A DNA stretch of 64,000 nucleotides, from NCBI GenBank assembly GCA_020466095.1, contig CM035807.1, forward strand, positions 79,260,428-79,324,427, in the 5' to 3' direction. This DNA is from Chlorops oryzae. Lineage: Eukaryota > Arthropoda > Insecta > Diptera > Chloropidae. The first letter of the stretch is position 1. Every line of letters starts with the position of its first letter. The position numbers and the translations under genes were made by a program. The notes below the pieces were generated by a model. The model saw only the letters and a program-made list of their open reading frames with translations. It made no database searches and was not told the DNA's origin. This document shows positions 10,712 to 23,197 of the stretch, piece after piece.

Positions 10712-13700
10712 CGAAATATTCTTGAACCAAGTATCTTCAAAGTATAAAACGTCTCACTAAGTTTTCCCATACAAAGTGTTCTAATTGTAAGTCAATTGAA
10801 TCAATAGTCAACTCCCATTAAGTGCACCTCCGAATTAAATTAGTTACGTGCGACAGCGAAAATTAAATATACCGAAAACATCAAAATTTCATGATTTGAA
10901 GTGAAAAAAAGGTTATTTTCTATATGACTTTACTAATTTTAAAATCCTTTTAGGACGAATCCGATTTTACCAAATTGTCTTGAGCTTGATGTCATAATTT
11001 TCTAATAAAATGTTTTTATATCTTGCTTTTCTCTGCAGAGCTATAAAAACATTCCGAAATCATCATGCCGTGTAAAAAGCCAAAAGAGATGATTTCAGTT
11101 ATTATCAAAAATGAATCACATAAAAAACAGCAGGATGCAGAATGAAGACATAAAAACAGCAACATTAAAAGAACAAGAAAACATGAACAAACGTTAAAAA
11201 AAGAAAAGCGATTTGGCTGGACCAATTCACAGCGGGGCTGAGAGGGGGCTGAATTCGCACATTCTTCTCGAAGCTCCTGTTTTATTGTAGCATTGAGTGA
11301 AAATATTCTGCTCTCGATTACATAGAGAAATGTTTAAGTAAAACCAAAAACATCACGAACACATGCTGCCCATTCTTTCCCATTACGATCTATAAATATT
11401 TAATTACTGGCATTCTTTGTTATTTATACTGTTCGGTCGCATTTGGTATTTTCATTGTCATTGTTATCATCTGGTTATGTCATCTGGTTATATATTTGAA
11501 ACTGTTATTTAGACAATGAATATATCTCTTTTCAATTCGTTCTTTGCGCAAAGACTTGTAGTCCTTTAATTAAATTATTTTTTTTTTCATTTTTAAAGAC
11601 TAACAAATTATTATTTGTTTTGTTTTCCGAACTTTCTTGATGTCTCAGTGGAATTGACATTTCTTTCTTTTTATTTAGGTTTTTTTACATCTGAAGAATC
11701 ACTGAACACTCAGTGTAACGTAACTCAAGATTATTGTTTTTTTTTTAAAGTAAAATACAAAGACCCAGTCGGCAATTCGATTTGAAATTCATGAGCGAAA
11801 GAGGACCGAAAAAATTATTCGGACAGATAGTGGACCAACAACCAGCAAGCATTACCAAGATTTCTGGCTTTGTTTCAATAGTCATTAGAGGCTATTGTGG
11901 AACAATTAATCGTTAAACCTACACACCTACCACAAAATGAGACAAATATAAGTAGCCTCTATGTTTATGCTATGGGTATTATACACCATGCATTAGGTCG
12001 CCATCATTATATGGTATCAAATTATGTAAATATACAAAAATATGTATAATTTTATCCCTAACCTTTTAAGCAAATTTTTGTCCAATCATAATGTGATAAA
12101 GATAAGTATCCCTTGGCGTCCATTTGGATCAGAATGTGACAAACTTCACGCTAACAATGAATGCGCATCAATAAAAAATGCAAAGCTGATGCATATTAAA
12201 AAGGACGAATCGAAGTGCCCCTTCGGCGTCAGCAATTGCAGCGAAATTCGAGTTTGGAATTCAAAAAGTTGGTTTTTCTTGTAATTTATTCTCCGAATTT
12301 CTGAATAGAAAAATTAAATTATGGCAACTATCTGCAGGAAAAGAAATCACTTTCCGATTTTGAAGCGCTGATATATTTTCAGAATAATACTACTGAATGA
12401 ACGAACCTATACCATACCTAAAAAGATAAGTTCGGTAAATAGCGCACCGAGAGATGTTGAATCTCATCATGATTCATAAACGAATGGATTTTTTATTATT
12501 TATTTCAATATTTTTTCTATCGATCCAAAAACAAAATCTCACTTTTGCATATATTTAACATGAACAAAAATAGCTGGTAAAAAATATTGAGAAAATTTCA
12601 AATTAAACATTTCATTTATACGAAGCAGATGATAGAAAGGCTTCAGGATTGGTTAAGATTTTTCCAAAAAAAACCCAATTTATGCTTTCAACAAAACACC
12701 TACGATACAAAGTGCTAAGCTCTTGCATGTTCTATGAGAACACGCAAAAGGATTACCTGTCTATAAAAGTATTCACATTCATCCTTCGGGATTTTTCTCA
12801 AGAATTACAATAGCCTCGAGTATTTCTTTTTTGTCTTCGACAAAGGTTGAGAGATTAAATGTGATTGACCTGGGCTGTTGTCTTCAACGTTACTATGGTT
12901 TCCTAAGCTTTCATAGTCTTTTAATATTTTTCAGTTTTGTTCCTTTCAAGTGCTTCTATACCTAAGAGTCCTAATTAAGTTTTATTAACAAGTTTAAATG
13001 TTTCTACGTAAATTACAAAGCCAACGGAACTAATACAAGGCATTTGGAACTCAAGAAAATTCAGATTTTTGTGCTGGAAACGAGCACAACGAAGAAATTT
13101 TAAGGATAATTCTTTCGGAGGTACCTATCAGTATTTTATTTTTCATCATTGATATTATTTGAAACACATAGATTGGTAACTATGAATTAAACAAGAGAAT
13201 AAACTATTTTATACAATAAACTTATTCATTCATATCGTCATTTGTACGATATGGCAGTGGAACATATCTTTTTAAAAAAATTGTTTTTATTTTTTGTAAT
13301 CACTGGTCAATTGAAATAATTATAAGAACTAAACACTACATTTTATACAGCTAAAATATAATAAATGAACAATCAGATATACGTTGGTAACCCCTTCAGC
13401 TACAACCTCCAACATCACTCGCATCATTGAACTTGGCTCTAGAAGACTTTCATACTCATTATGTTTCTATCGTCAATCACAAGGCATTGCTGACCAATAT
13501 GGTACAAACAGCTAATGCTCCTAAATATCTAGTACCAATTTTGGACGTATACGCAATGATACGGCCTACTAATTTTTTAGAAATAACATTCCTCATACGT
13601 CGTGACCTAAAGCCCAAGAATTCTCCTAAAGACCACCTACGTCACTTGGGGATTTGGAGTATATTTGAAATTATATTCTTCGGGGATTTTAGAAAGAAAC

Positions 13701-15261
13701 ACGGTAGTTATAAATGCTTATTAAATAGACGAAAATTTTCCTAGAAGCCAGCCAGCCAACAAGCATCGCGATTAATAGCTAATGTCATCAGCCGCAAATA
13801 TGAAAAGTAGGTGAGTCAAAATTACTATCGTAAATAATTTTCATACGCACATAATTCCGTGGTCACTCTTGGCGTGAGAAAATTAGCATAACTTAACATC
13901 AAATATGTCAAAACAGCTAACCAATGTCATAACTAAACGACAAATTTCGTTTTGAACACTTCGGTCGTGGCTCAGAGGTTTTTTGTGTCCATAAAGTATG
14001 GCAGCTATAAACCGCAGCACCGCATCAAATAACAAAACACGAGCGGCTGTGGCGTTTTTTTGTTTTTTGTGTATATTTTTGTGTGTGTCAGTGGTGCGGC
14101 ATATGTCACATTGAAAGTGGAAATAACAACATGTCTATGCCTGTTGATGGCAAAGCAAATGTATCAAAACATTCACCTGGTAACGGTAACGACACCTAGC
14201 CACATCTAACATACTGTACTTTAAATTCATGAAACAAAGACATCAATAGCTAAGACCTGTGCTCGTGCCGAATTGCCTCTCCAAATGCAATTACAAAATG
14301 CTTAACGCTCACACACAACACTATTCGATATTAGAACTTCATCATAAGGTCCTTAATGAGACTTTATGATAAATTTGTGGGAGATTAAAAATTATTACTG
14401 CGGCATAAATGGCGCTCGATTTTTAAATTAACAATGCAGCGTCCTCTAATGGCATGATATTTATTAGAGCCAAAGTGCCCTTTCCAGTTTCTTCTTAATG
14501 TAGATTATCCAAGGTAGGTGGCAGTCCACTTCATTTACCTTAATTAATGAATAATATCAGAACGACCACTTGAGTGCGCATTACGTGAGAAACGGCACCG
14601 ATGAAGGGCAACCGTAGCGATAATAAAAACGAAAGTAAATAAACATTAAGAGCGGGAGAAAATGGGAAAAAGGAGGACACAAAAGAATACCTATAAAAAA
14701 AAAAATACTTCCGTGCATAATTTTTTATTACGTTGACTTCTTTGTGAGAACCATTAGCAGGCTAAGAGTGCGTACGTACAAATAAATTATACTAAAGTGA
14801 ATTGGTAATTGCAATTACACTTGGCGTTGAGTGCAAAATTACGTTCACTTATGCTTTTTTTTGAAGACTTTTCCATAGAGAACCATGTTCATCGAACAAC
14901 TATCAACATCAAGTAGTTAGTAGGTGTTAACATAATGTTGCTACTTATAGATCTATTTAATAAAAGTTAAAGTAAGTTCTAGTTTTCAGTTAATTCTCCT
15001 AGCCAATACGTACTGACCCACTTCTGTCAGTATTTTTGGGTCTTTTATCGCTTATGTGTTTCTAAATAAGGCCGAAATTTCCATTAATTTTGATTTTCTA
15101 ATCTTCCCTGAAAACTTTATCCCCTTTGTCTCTCCTAATGACCAGAAGTTTCCCTTCATTTAGGGGTGATTCCCTTAAACGAACAACTCTGTACTGATCG
15201 CAATAGAATTTTTAATTTATGTAAGCCCTCAATTAGTCTTGAATCAACATAAGATGACTTT
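10712..15261. other. Long non-coding stretch
   Basis: AT-rich intergenic DNA. Open frames (for example 12042-12284 and 13427-13744) show no recognisable domain. Moderately GC-richer, repeat-free sequence around 13960-14650 could hold conserved non-coding DNA, but nothing specific can be named. Confidence 0.4.
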
Positions 15262-15482
15262 CAGCCTTATTCTTGATAAATACTTATTCCCAGGAAGTTT
15301 GCCCCCAGATATTTTCTGCCGTGGAAGAAAGTCAGTATTCTAAGCGTCAAAAAATTGAAAGATGTTCGAGATTCTTGCTGCCTTTCTATTTTCTTTCGAA
15401 TGTCTTTGAAATGGAAGATTTTTTTTTTTTTTGTGCAAATCCGCACGGGAAAATTCCCCGGGAATATTTAGAATGCTGGCTG
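15262..15482. mobile_element. CAGCC-ended MITE, 221 bp (copy 1)
   Basis: Left end CAGCCTTATTCTTGATAAAT. The right end is the reverse complement of CAGCCAGCATTCTAAATATTCCC. Internally it shares ATATTTTCTG and TTCTAAGCGTCAA with the copy at 22971-23197. Short, non-coding, imperfect terminal inverted repeats. The target duplication is unclear. Confidence 0.65.
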
Positions 15483-18400
15483 TTTAGCTCATGAATCAAT
15501 TGATTTAACGTAGGCTGTTTAATATGTATGAAAGCATGCCTTGAAGTTTTAAAAAGCACTTAACACTTTTAAGCTTTAAGTCCAATATTGCGAGAACTCG
15601 ATGCGAGAGACCGAGACGTCACGCTGATATTTTGCGAAAACAATAAAAGGATTAAGAACGAAGAGAATGAAAATTATATATAAATTCTATTTAAAACTCT
15701 GACGCGGCGATTATTTCACATTTTCCCTAAGAACAAACGTTATCGGAAAAAGGAAAAAAAACAAGTTAAATAATTAAATTACCTATTTTAAGTATATTAC
15801 ATTATCTAAGTTGTCACTAGCTGGGCTTTCAACGCATTAAATAGAACATAATAGTCATAGGAATCTTAAAGCCCACTTCGTTTCGAATAAAACGAAAATG
15901 TGCCAAAAAGCGAAAATTCTTCAATTTCATTTCCATTGAAGTTTGACAAACACGAATTCCTTTAAGCCATCGTGTCGTGTTTGTCGAGTCGAATTCTGTG
16001 CAATTTGTTGAACTTTTCCTCCCCATAAATCAGTGTCTATCGATTGCCATTTGCCTATAGATTTGCCGTGACCGTTGATTTTGCTACTTTATGCAACATT
16101 ATTTGAACATTGGTCCATTGTGCAAACACAAACAAGAGCTTGTAAAATCGAATTGCCCATTGTTTGGATATGGCGGACATGCATCATGGAAAATGGTTCC
16201 ATTGAAAGTGCCAACTGGCTAAAAATGATTCTCAAAAATCTTTATTTGTCAACGTCAACAGACTTTTATTTGGTGATGAATTTTTATTTTTTTATTTTTT
16301 ATTTTTTGAATGTTGATTAAAATTTCATTTCATGCAACAAAAAGTGAAAAATTCAAGGAAAAAGAAGAAAATTATTTCAACATCTCATTATATTTTCCAT
16401 TACAGCTCCGATTACTTTTTCACGATATGCCGTAACTGCTGTGGAGCTGTAAAGAAAAATATCCGCTTTATTGCTGGTGGGGGAGGTGCTGGTTTGATTG
16501 GTGGGAGGGGCAGGGGGAAAGCGACCGTCCTTGTGAGGAAAAGCAATGCGCAATGGACGATCTTGCTGTTTCCGCATTGACTATTAAGCAAGTTGGTTTA
16601 CATCAAAGTGTTATTTCAAAAAGTTTTTCTTTATTCCGTTTCATTTTTGAGGCGAGAATGATGTTTTCATCCTCTTGCGATTGATATGAAAGTTTCTGAG
16701 AGTGAATATTTTATTTATATGTAAAGATATGGCATTCCTATGACAAGTGTTTTAAAATTCATGAGACGAAAGAAGTCTTGAGAAAACCTTTCAGGGCTTT
16801 ATGAAGGCGAATAAAAATGGGGTTTTAAATTATTTATAAGTTTCCAAAAAAAAAGGTCATTTATTGTTTCGCTAAGTTTCAAAGTATGTATACACATAAT
16901 TACATAACAGAGATACATAAACTGAAATAACTTGTAAATATCGAAAAAAGAATTTGCGTTGAAGAATTTTGAATTAAATTTGCTTTAATTTTCCAAAAGA
17001 AACTTATCTCTTCTGTTCATTAAATTTAATGTTGTCAGATTTATTTTTACACTGACGTCACAAACAAAATTCCCATCCAAATATGTGTTTTATTTTTGGC
17101 CTTTTCTTGAAGCCATTTTCGAATAGATTCTTTATTTTGTTACCGAAAAAGCTGACATAATTTATTGCTTCTAAGTATAGTCATTTCCGTACATCTTCGT
17201 CCCAAGGGACGACCTTAAGAAAAATGTATGTTTTGCTTTCCGTTCTCGCAAAAAGTTGAATGACAGTGTGCCAAAAAAAAAAAAAACAACTTCTGCCCAA
17301 AAATAAGTTTAATAATAGTGTACAAGTAAAGTCGTCAGAGCAGCAATGCTCTTGCACAAATGTGAGCGAATGAATCTTCCATTAAGGTGCCAAGAGCAGA
17401 ACTTTAAGTCCCAGCTCCGACCACATCTCAATAAATAATGAGCTTCAGGTAAGATCCGCTTGCCAAGCTTATGCTCGCAATTAATCCTGAGAGAAAGCGA
17501 TTGGGTATGCTGAATAATTTATTATTCAAAGTTTGAAATAAACCTTCATACATATTCAATTTTACCTCGAAATAATAAATAAGAGAAGATTTTTCTCTTG
17601 CATCTTTGATGTTGTCTTTTCATTTCAAATAAATAAAATACTTACGTATGTATTACAAAAATTCAGACCTTTTCTTCTCTTTCGACTTATTTAATGATTT
17701 AGGCAATTTCTTTAACTAAATTATTGATATATTCTATTCAATTTGGATGCCGCTATTGAAAAGTCAACTTGAGTTATGAGCTCAATGAGAAAATTTTCAA
17801 GTACGTTACATTCAGCCAGTAAAACCCTCACTCTTTTCATTTATCTCTCCAAGTTCAACTTATTGTACACGAAAAATTTGGAAAGAGAAGAAGACAACCA
17901 CTGAATTGAACTGAACTTTAAGTAATGTTACATTATGACTGACAGAGTTTTTAATGAAATTTATTTTCCTATTAGTTTTATTTTCAAAACAAGTAGATTT
18001 AGGATGAATTTATATTCCATCATATCCTTTTTTGTCTTCGAAATCTCCTTTTGTTCCCTAAACATCGGTATCTGAGGTGGATATAGGTACAAGCAAGTTG
18101 TCATGAACGGATGGTTAAAGATGCGAAATCTAAACATGCCCAAGAAGAGTGTTTATCTTCTTTAGGGAAAACTCGTTGCCAATAGAAATGCATAGACACT
18201 ATATCTGTCAATAAATGTAATCAACGTTTTAGAGCGCACATGTGTTGAAATTTCGTAATTTCCATGTTACCACAAGAAAACTGTGCCAAGCAATGGAATG
18301 GGCGATATCCTGTCCCAAAATCCCAAAGGCTCAACGTCGCTTATATTGAACATGATTTTTCACGAACCGAGTGCCAAAAAAAAATAAAAAATAAAAGAAT

Positions 18401-20202
18401 AAAAATGGAACGTTAAGGCAATATTTATGTAAGTAAACTAGTCGACGTGTGTCCTTTTGCCAAAAGCTTTTGTAAAAAAAAAAAAAAAAATTGAAAACTT
18501 TTGTGAGTCGTCGACCCATATGTGGCGCTATTGAGAACGCGAAAGTTACTCGCGCGGTCTATAAGGAAAATCTGGTGTGATATGAATTGAGAATTTCACA
18601 TGCCATAATCTTAATTCGATTATAGATATATGCTCGGAATTCTATTTATGGCAATGGAAATAAGTATCATCTTTTATTTGAATTGAGCTCCTTGCAGTAT
18701 TCGTTGTTCGAAAGAAGCCTTTTTCTACAAATCATTTCTTATGATTCAAAGCTCCATTTGGGAACGTACTTAATGGCTGGTATCCTAAATCTCTCGATAC
18801 ATAATCTCTTTTCCGTTTTCTGCCTGCCTGCAATTTTCAATCGAATTTCGCCCTATTCTATTTCCATCTAATTTAAATCCGATTAAAGCACCTGCAATAT
18901 GCCGATACGGAACTTTCGAGCAATGATGATATTAAAAGGCGAAAGGACTTTGTCTGACGTCAGGTGTCGGGCTTACGTTCAGTGCCTACGCAAGCATGAA
19001 TGGCTGGGTTTGATGATGTGTAAAATTCACGATAAGCGTAAAGGACATAAAGAGCAGTCCGAAAATACATTAGCTTCCAACTCTTTTCGGATGTCGCAGA
19101 ACCAAAATGTAGAAGGCAAAAAAAAAGTAGGCGCACTTAGCTGAGGGAAAATGGTATATTTTTCTTTTTTCTCGTATTTTTTGTCCTATTAAAAAGTCAT
19201 TTCCCTTTTTAGTGTCATTTTTTTTTTGCTTCCTCTTTTAGTTTTTGTATTTTCTTCTGGTGACGTTGGCTCGTTTCCACACAATTTATTCGTTAATGGT
19301 GAATATGAAAATGTGTGAAAAAACTCTTTATAAATTCTTTTTTGTCCAAGCAGTCAGTTATTGTGGTTAACCACCACCTGCTGCTTTGCCTGTTACTGTT
19401 AAATTTCAAATTCGAGATACAGATCAAAGTGTGACTTCGATCCTTCGAACGACAATATGAAGATCTTCCGTAAAATACCAAAAATACAGCGGGGAATTCA
19501 TCTGGCCGGATAAAGGGTTCAGGATCTATGGGATTCAACCCATAATTTTCGGAAATCTATATACTGAGTAATTTTTTTAAACTTCCAAATTTTCCTAATA
19601 TTACCTATAGAAATACATGTACGAGAATTCATTGCTCTACAACAACTCCTTCTAATTTTTTCAACAAAATGGATGAAGCCATCCCACTTTGCGGCGTGTT
19701 TTTCTGTTTCCGTATGGTCAGTATAAATCAATCTTCGACTTGATTGTTTTAGTTAACGTATCCATGTGCTTTCGATGCTTTAAACTGTGGAAAAGTTTAC
19801 ATGTTTTAGGTCAGATGTTTTCTTTGTATCAAGAATATTGTAGAAGACATCGGAACTGAATCCTGATCAATGGCCCATTTCTCACTCTAGGGTTTATGAA
19901 AATGAAAAATATAAATAATTAAAATTGAACTATTCATGCTTTGACTTTCATATCATTGCATGTATAAAAATATAAAAAAATTCTGCTCGAAACAAAGTAA
20001 CGGAAAAATTTTAAATCTTTTAGTACTTAATATTTGTATATTTTTCTTTTTGTTGAAAATAATATTGCGCTCGTTCCGAATATCGTGCAAAATTGTTAGC
20101 GATAAAAATAAGAAGTTAAGAAACGGTTCTTCAGATTCGTACATACATCCAGCCAGCCCCCATCGTTCCAAATCAGCGGATAGTTAAGAGAAATTAAATG
20201 AG
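15483..20202. other. Long non-coding stretch upstream of the pyruvate kinase paralogue
   Basis: No confident gene. On the minus strand, 19731-19295 has two adjacent coding-looking frames that I could not join with consistent splice sites. A G-rich tract with four G runs lies at 16479-16517. A TATAAAAAT at about 19964 is 240 bp upstream of the next start codon and might be a promoter element, which is speculative. Confidence 0.4.
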
Positions 20203-21937
20203 ATGAATCTTCAGCCGCTGAGTTCTCAAGAAGCACCCTCTCTTTTAGAGCATATGTGCCGCCTGGACTACAAACGGAGCACTGCGTACGGTCATCGTTT
20301 GACCAGCGTTATCTGTTCGATCGGGCCCGCGTGTCGCGATGAAGACACGATCTATAAAATGGTGAAGGCCGGCATGAATATTGCGCGAATTAATTTCTCC
20401 TACGAGAGTCACGAGGAGCACGCCATGTCGGTCAATTTAATACGGCGTGCCGAGGAACGCGTTTCCAGAGAGCTCGGCTACGAATATCAAGTGGCCATAG
20501 CTGGCGACTTAAAGGGTCGCGATGTGCGAACCGGAATTTTTGTGAATAAAAAACCGGTAGACGTTAAGCGTGGCGATGTTATCAAATTCACAACGCATCA
20601 CGATATGTCGAACAAGTCCACCAAAGAGTACGTCTACATTGACTATGAGGGTTTCCTTAGAGATGTGCGTCTGGGTATGCACGTCTTTTTGGACGACAAT
20701 GCAATAACGCTCATAATAAAGGAGGTTAGCTTTGAATTTGTAACATGTCAAGTTGTCAGTGGCGGTTCATTAAGGAATAAAGTAAAAGTCGTTGTACCCG
20801 AAGCCCATATGAATTTGCCAGTCGTCTCGGAGAAGGATGCTCGCGATATAGAATTCTGTATAAATAATAATGTCGATTTTCTGATACTCTCGAAAATTTA
20901 CCAAATGGAAGATGTCAGTCAAATACGCAAGGCAATCGGTGAAGGTGGAAGGAATCTGAAGATCGTAACGAAAATCGAAAATTGTCGTTCTTTGGAGAAT
21001 TTCGATGGCATTGCCGCATTGTCCGATGCCATTTTATTGGCCCGTCTTGATTTGGCAATTGAATTGCCAATTGGTCGAATTTTTATAGCTCAAAAAGCAT
21101 TGACAGCGCGTTGCAATCAATTGGGAAAGCCCATTATCATTGGCCCCCAGATACTAATGTCAATGTTCAGTAATCAGATACCGATTCGTTCCGATATTGC
21201 CGATATCGGAAATGCTCTGGTCGATGGTGCCGATGGCATTATGGTGGCATGTGTGACAGCGATGGGTAAATATCCGGTTGAAGCTGTAAAGGTCCTTGCT
21301 AAGGCTTGTTGTGAGGCAGAGATCGCCGTATGGCATAGGCATATCTTCAAGGAGCTCATCGAACAGAATCAATCGGCCGTGGATGGTGCACATGCTGTCG
21401 CGATTTCTGCTGTTATGACGTCAATCAATGTTTCTGCCACGGCCATTGTCATCATTACTGTGTCAGGGAAATCACCGGCTCTCATATCAAAATACCGACC
21501 GAAATGTCCGATCATAGCTGTGACCCGTTGTAGTGAAATCGCTCGAAAGATGCAAATTTACCGTGGCATTATCGCCGTTCGATTAAATGGTATAAGCGGA
21601 AAAAACACAAAACCCCAATTGATTAATCGTCTTATCCGTTTTCAATTCTTTGTATTTTTTTTTTTTTTAATTTTTTTTTTCAGCTGACAAGTCCGACGAC
21701 TATCATAAGGACATAGAAAATCGTGTTAATTACGCTCTAGGCATTGCATACCAAATGCACGTTGTAAAGAACAATGACGCAGTTGTTGTTGTCTCTCCGT
21801 GGAAGCAAACGACGGGCTTCACAAACAATGTTCGTGTTATTTATGCTTACTTTGAGAAGGATCCCACTGAGTGCTTAAATGAAAAGCATAGAAAGCTTGT
21901 TGGAAAAGCACCAACACAGAGGACTCTTACTGGATGA
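20203..21937 (+). CDS. Pyruvate kinase paralogue, degenerate active site
   Basis: Pyruvate kinase makes pyruvate and ATP from phosphoenolpyruvate and ADP in the cytosol. This gene has exon 1 at 20203-21589, a 94-bp intron 21590-21683 (GTATAAGC...TTTCAG) and exon 2 at 21684-21937, giving 546 aa. The fold is clear: SIGP (39-42), AGMNIARINFS (56-66), B domain (about 105-195), KIEN (257-260), DGADGIM (341-347) and the C-domain loop SPWKQTTGFTNNVRV. R62, N64, S66, K257, E259 and D283 are kept. Lost are the usual DTKGPE (here DLKGRD), the catalytic threonine of ATQ (P315 in GPQ), the glycines of GDLGIE (LDLAIE) and the glutamate of SGETA (ACVTA). About 25 residues extend past the usual C-terminus. 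Flies carry several divergent, often testis-expressed PK paralogues. I infer a weak or dead enzyme, possibly structural or regulatory. Confidence 0.92.
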
Positions 21938-22137
21938 ATTCATTTTGTGAGCGGCATTGTTTTCTATTCTTTCGTTTTTATACTTAACAAAGGGAACTTT
22001 TGTTAAGCGGTCGTCTTGTTCGTTTTCGTGGTAATTTCTTCAAAATTTCCCTTTTTCAATAATTCTAACGCACCGCGAGATATTTTCAAGATCCTTTGTG
22101 ACATTAAATCCCATTGTTTCGTAACATATAATATTCC

Positions 22138-22143
22138 AATAAA
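22138..22143 (+). terminator. AATAAA poly-A signal of the pyruvate kinase paralogue
   Basis: Canonical AATAAA about 200 bp after the stop codon at 21937, with no other candidate closer. Confidence 0.65.
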
Positions 22144-22312
22144 CTGAGTTTAACAATCGAATTTCTAAGCAGGGTTAATTACAGGTCTTTAAGAGTATTA
22201 CGCGACTTTATCGGACTTTGCATTTTATGTTTTGATAAATTTAAATATTCTCTGAATTATTTTTATATAAAAGGCAAGTGAAAATTGCGACACTTGGTCG
22301 AAATGGGTTTAA

Positions 22313-22833
22313 CTCATTACCGACTGACCCTAGATTCCGTTGTCCGATTTTTACAAAACTTCACACAGACATTACTTATGGTGTTCATATTGACAAAAAA
22401 AAAAATTTTTTTTCCCTGCCACCCCGAGCCTGCAGGACATGAGTATTTTTCTACCCACTTCGCTGTTAAAGGGTTAAAAATGAATTATTATTTTTTGCAA
22501 AGTTTGTCAATAAAAACACTTCTTCGTTCCGATTAGATGAAAAATCGTAAAAAAGAAATCGGTCAATTGTTGGTGTGTGTAAAAAGGGATTAATGAGGGA
22601 CATTCCAGAAAAAATTTCGATTGTTTTAAAAATTTTTGAACATTGCAAATTTGACTCGTGAAAAACCCCTCTAAACATGACTCTATAGGACCCCAAAATA
22701 TTTTTAAAGTAGTCTGATCTCTCCTCTACCTACACATTAAAACCAATTTAAGATACCTTTCACCTACCTCAAGCTAAATTTTTTTTAATGGCTTAATTTA
22801 TGGGTATTTAAATATGTATCCGCCGTTAATGAG
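22313..22833. mobile_element. piggyBac-like MITE, 521 bp
   Basis: Flanked by TTAA at 22309-22312 and 22834-22837. Terminal inverted repeats start CTCATTACCGACTG (left) and CTCATTAACGGCGG (right, reversed). TTAA duplication is the piggyBac signature. No transposase is encoded. Confidence 0.55.
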
Positions 22834-22970
22834 TTAAATGACCCAACAAATTATTTCGGTCATTTTTGAATTGTAGTTCTAAATAGAAGTCTTTATAATG
22901 ATATCATTTAAGAGCGCCAAAATAAAGTTCTTCCCGTTTTGGCGAAAGTTTATAGGTATGAGGTTCTTAT

Positions 22971-23197
22971 CAGCCCTATTCTAATTGAATATTCCCCGGG
23001 AGTTTTTTCCCCAGAATATTTTCTGTGCAGAAAAATTAAGGTTTCTAAGCGTCAATAAAAGAAAAAATGTGATGACCTTTTCTTAAAAATTTTCATAATT
23101 GGTTCCTTAATATTCACTTTTCCTGTGTGTTAAGAAAGGCAGAATTTTTTTCAATTCCGAACGACAAAACTCCCGTAGAATATTTAGAATCGGGCTG
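22971..23197. mobile_element. CAGCC-ended MITE, 227 bp (copy 2)
   Basis: Left end CAGCCCTATTCTAATTGAAT and onwards to CGGGAGTTTT. The right end is the reverse complement of CAGCCCGATTCTAAATATTC and onwards to CGGGAGTTTT. It shares the internal ATATTTTCTG and TTCTAAGCGTCAA with 15262-15482. Better terminal repeats than copy 1. Confidence 0.75.

Noticed and set aside
16332..16580. Overlapping 82- and 66-residue frames with a glycine-rich segment
   Set aside because: The glycine and proline runs come from the G-run cluster; no domain, and both strands are open by composition.
19295..19731. Two adjacent minus-strand frames resembling exons around a 50-bp intron
   Set aside because: GTAATA and CAG/TAG sites exist, but none of the combinations I tried joins the two frames in phase, and no family is recognised.
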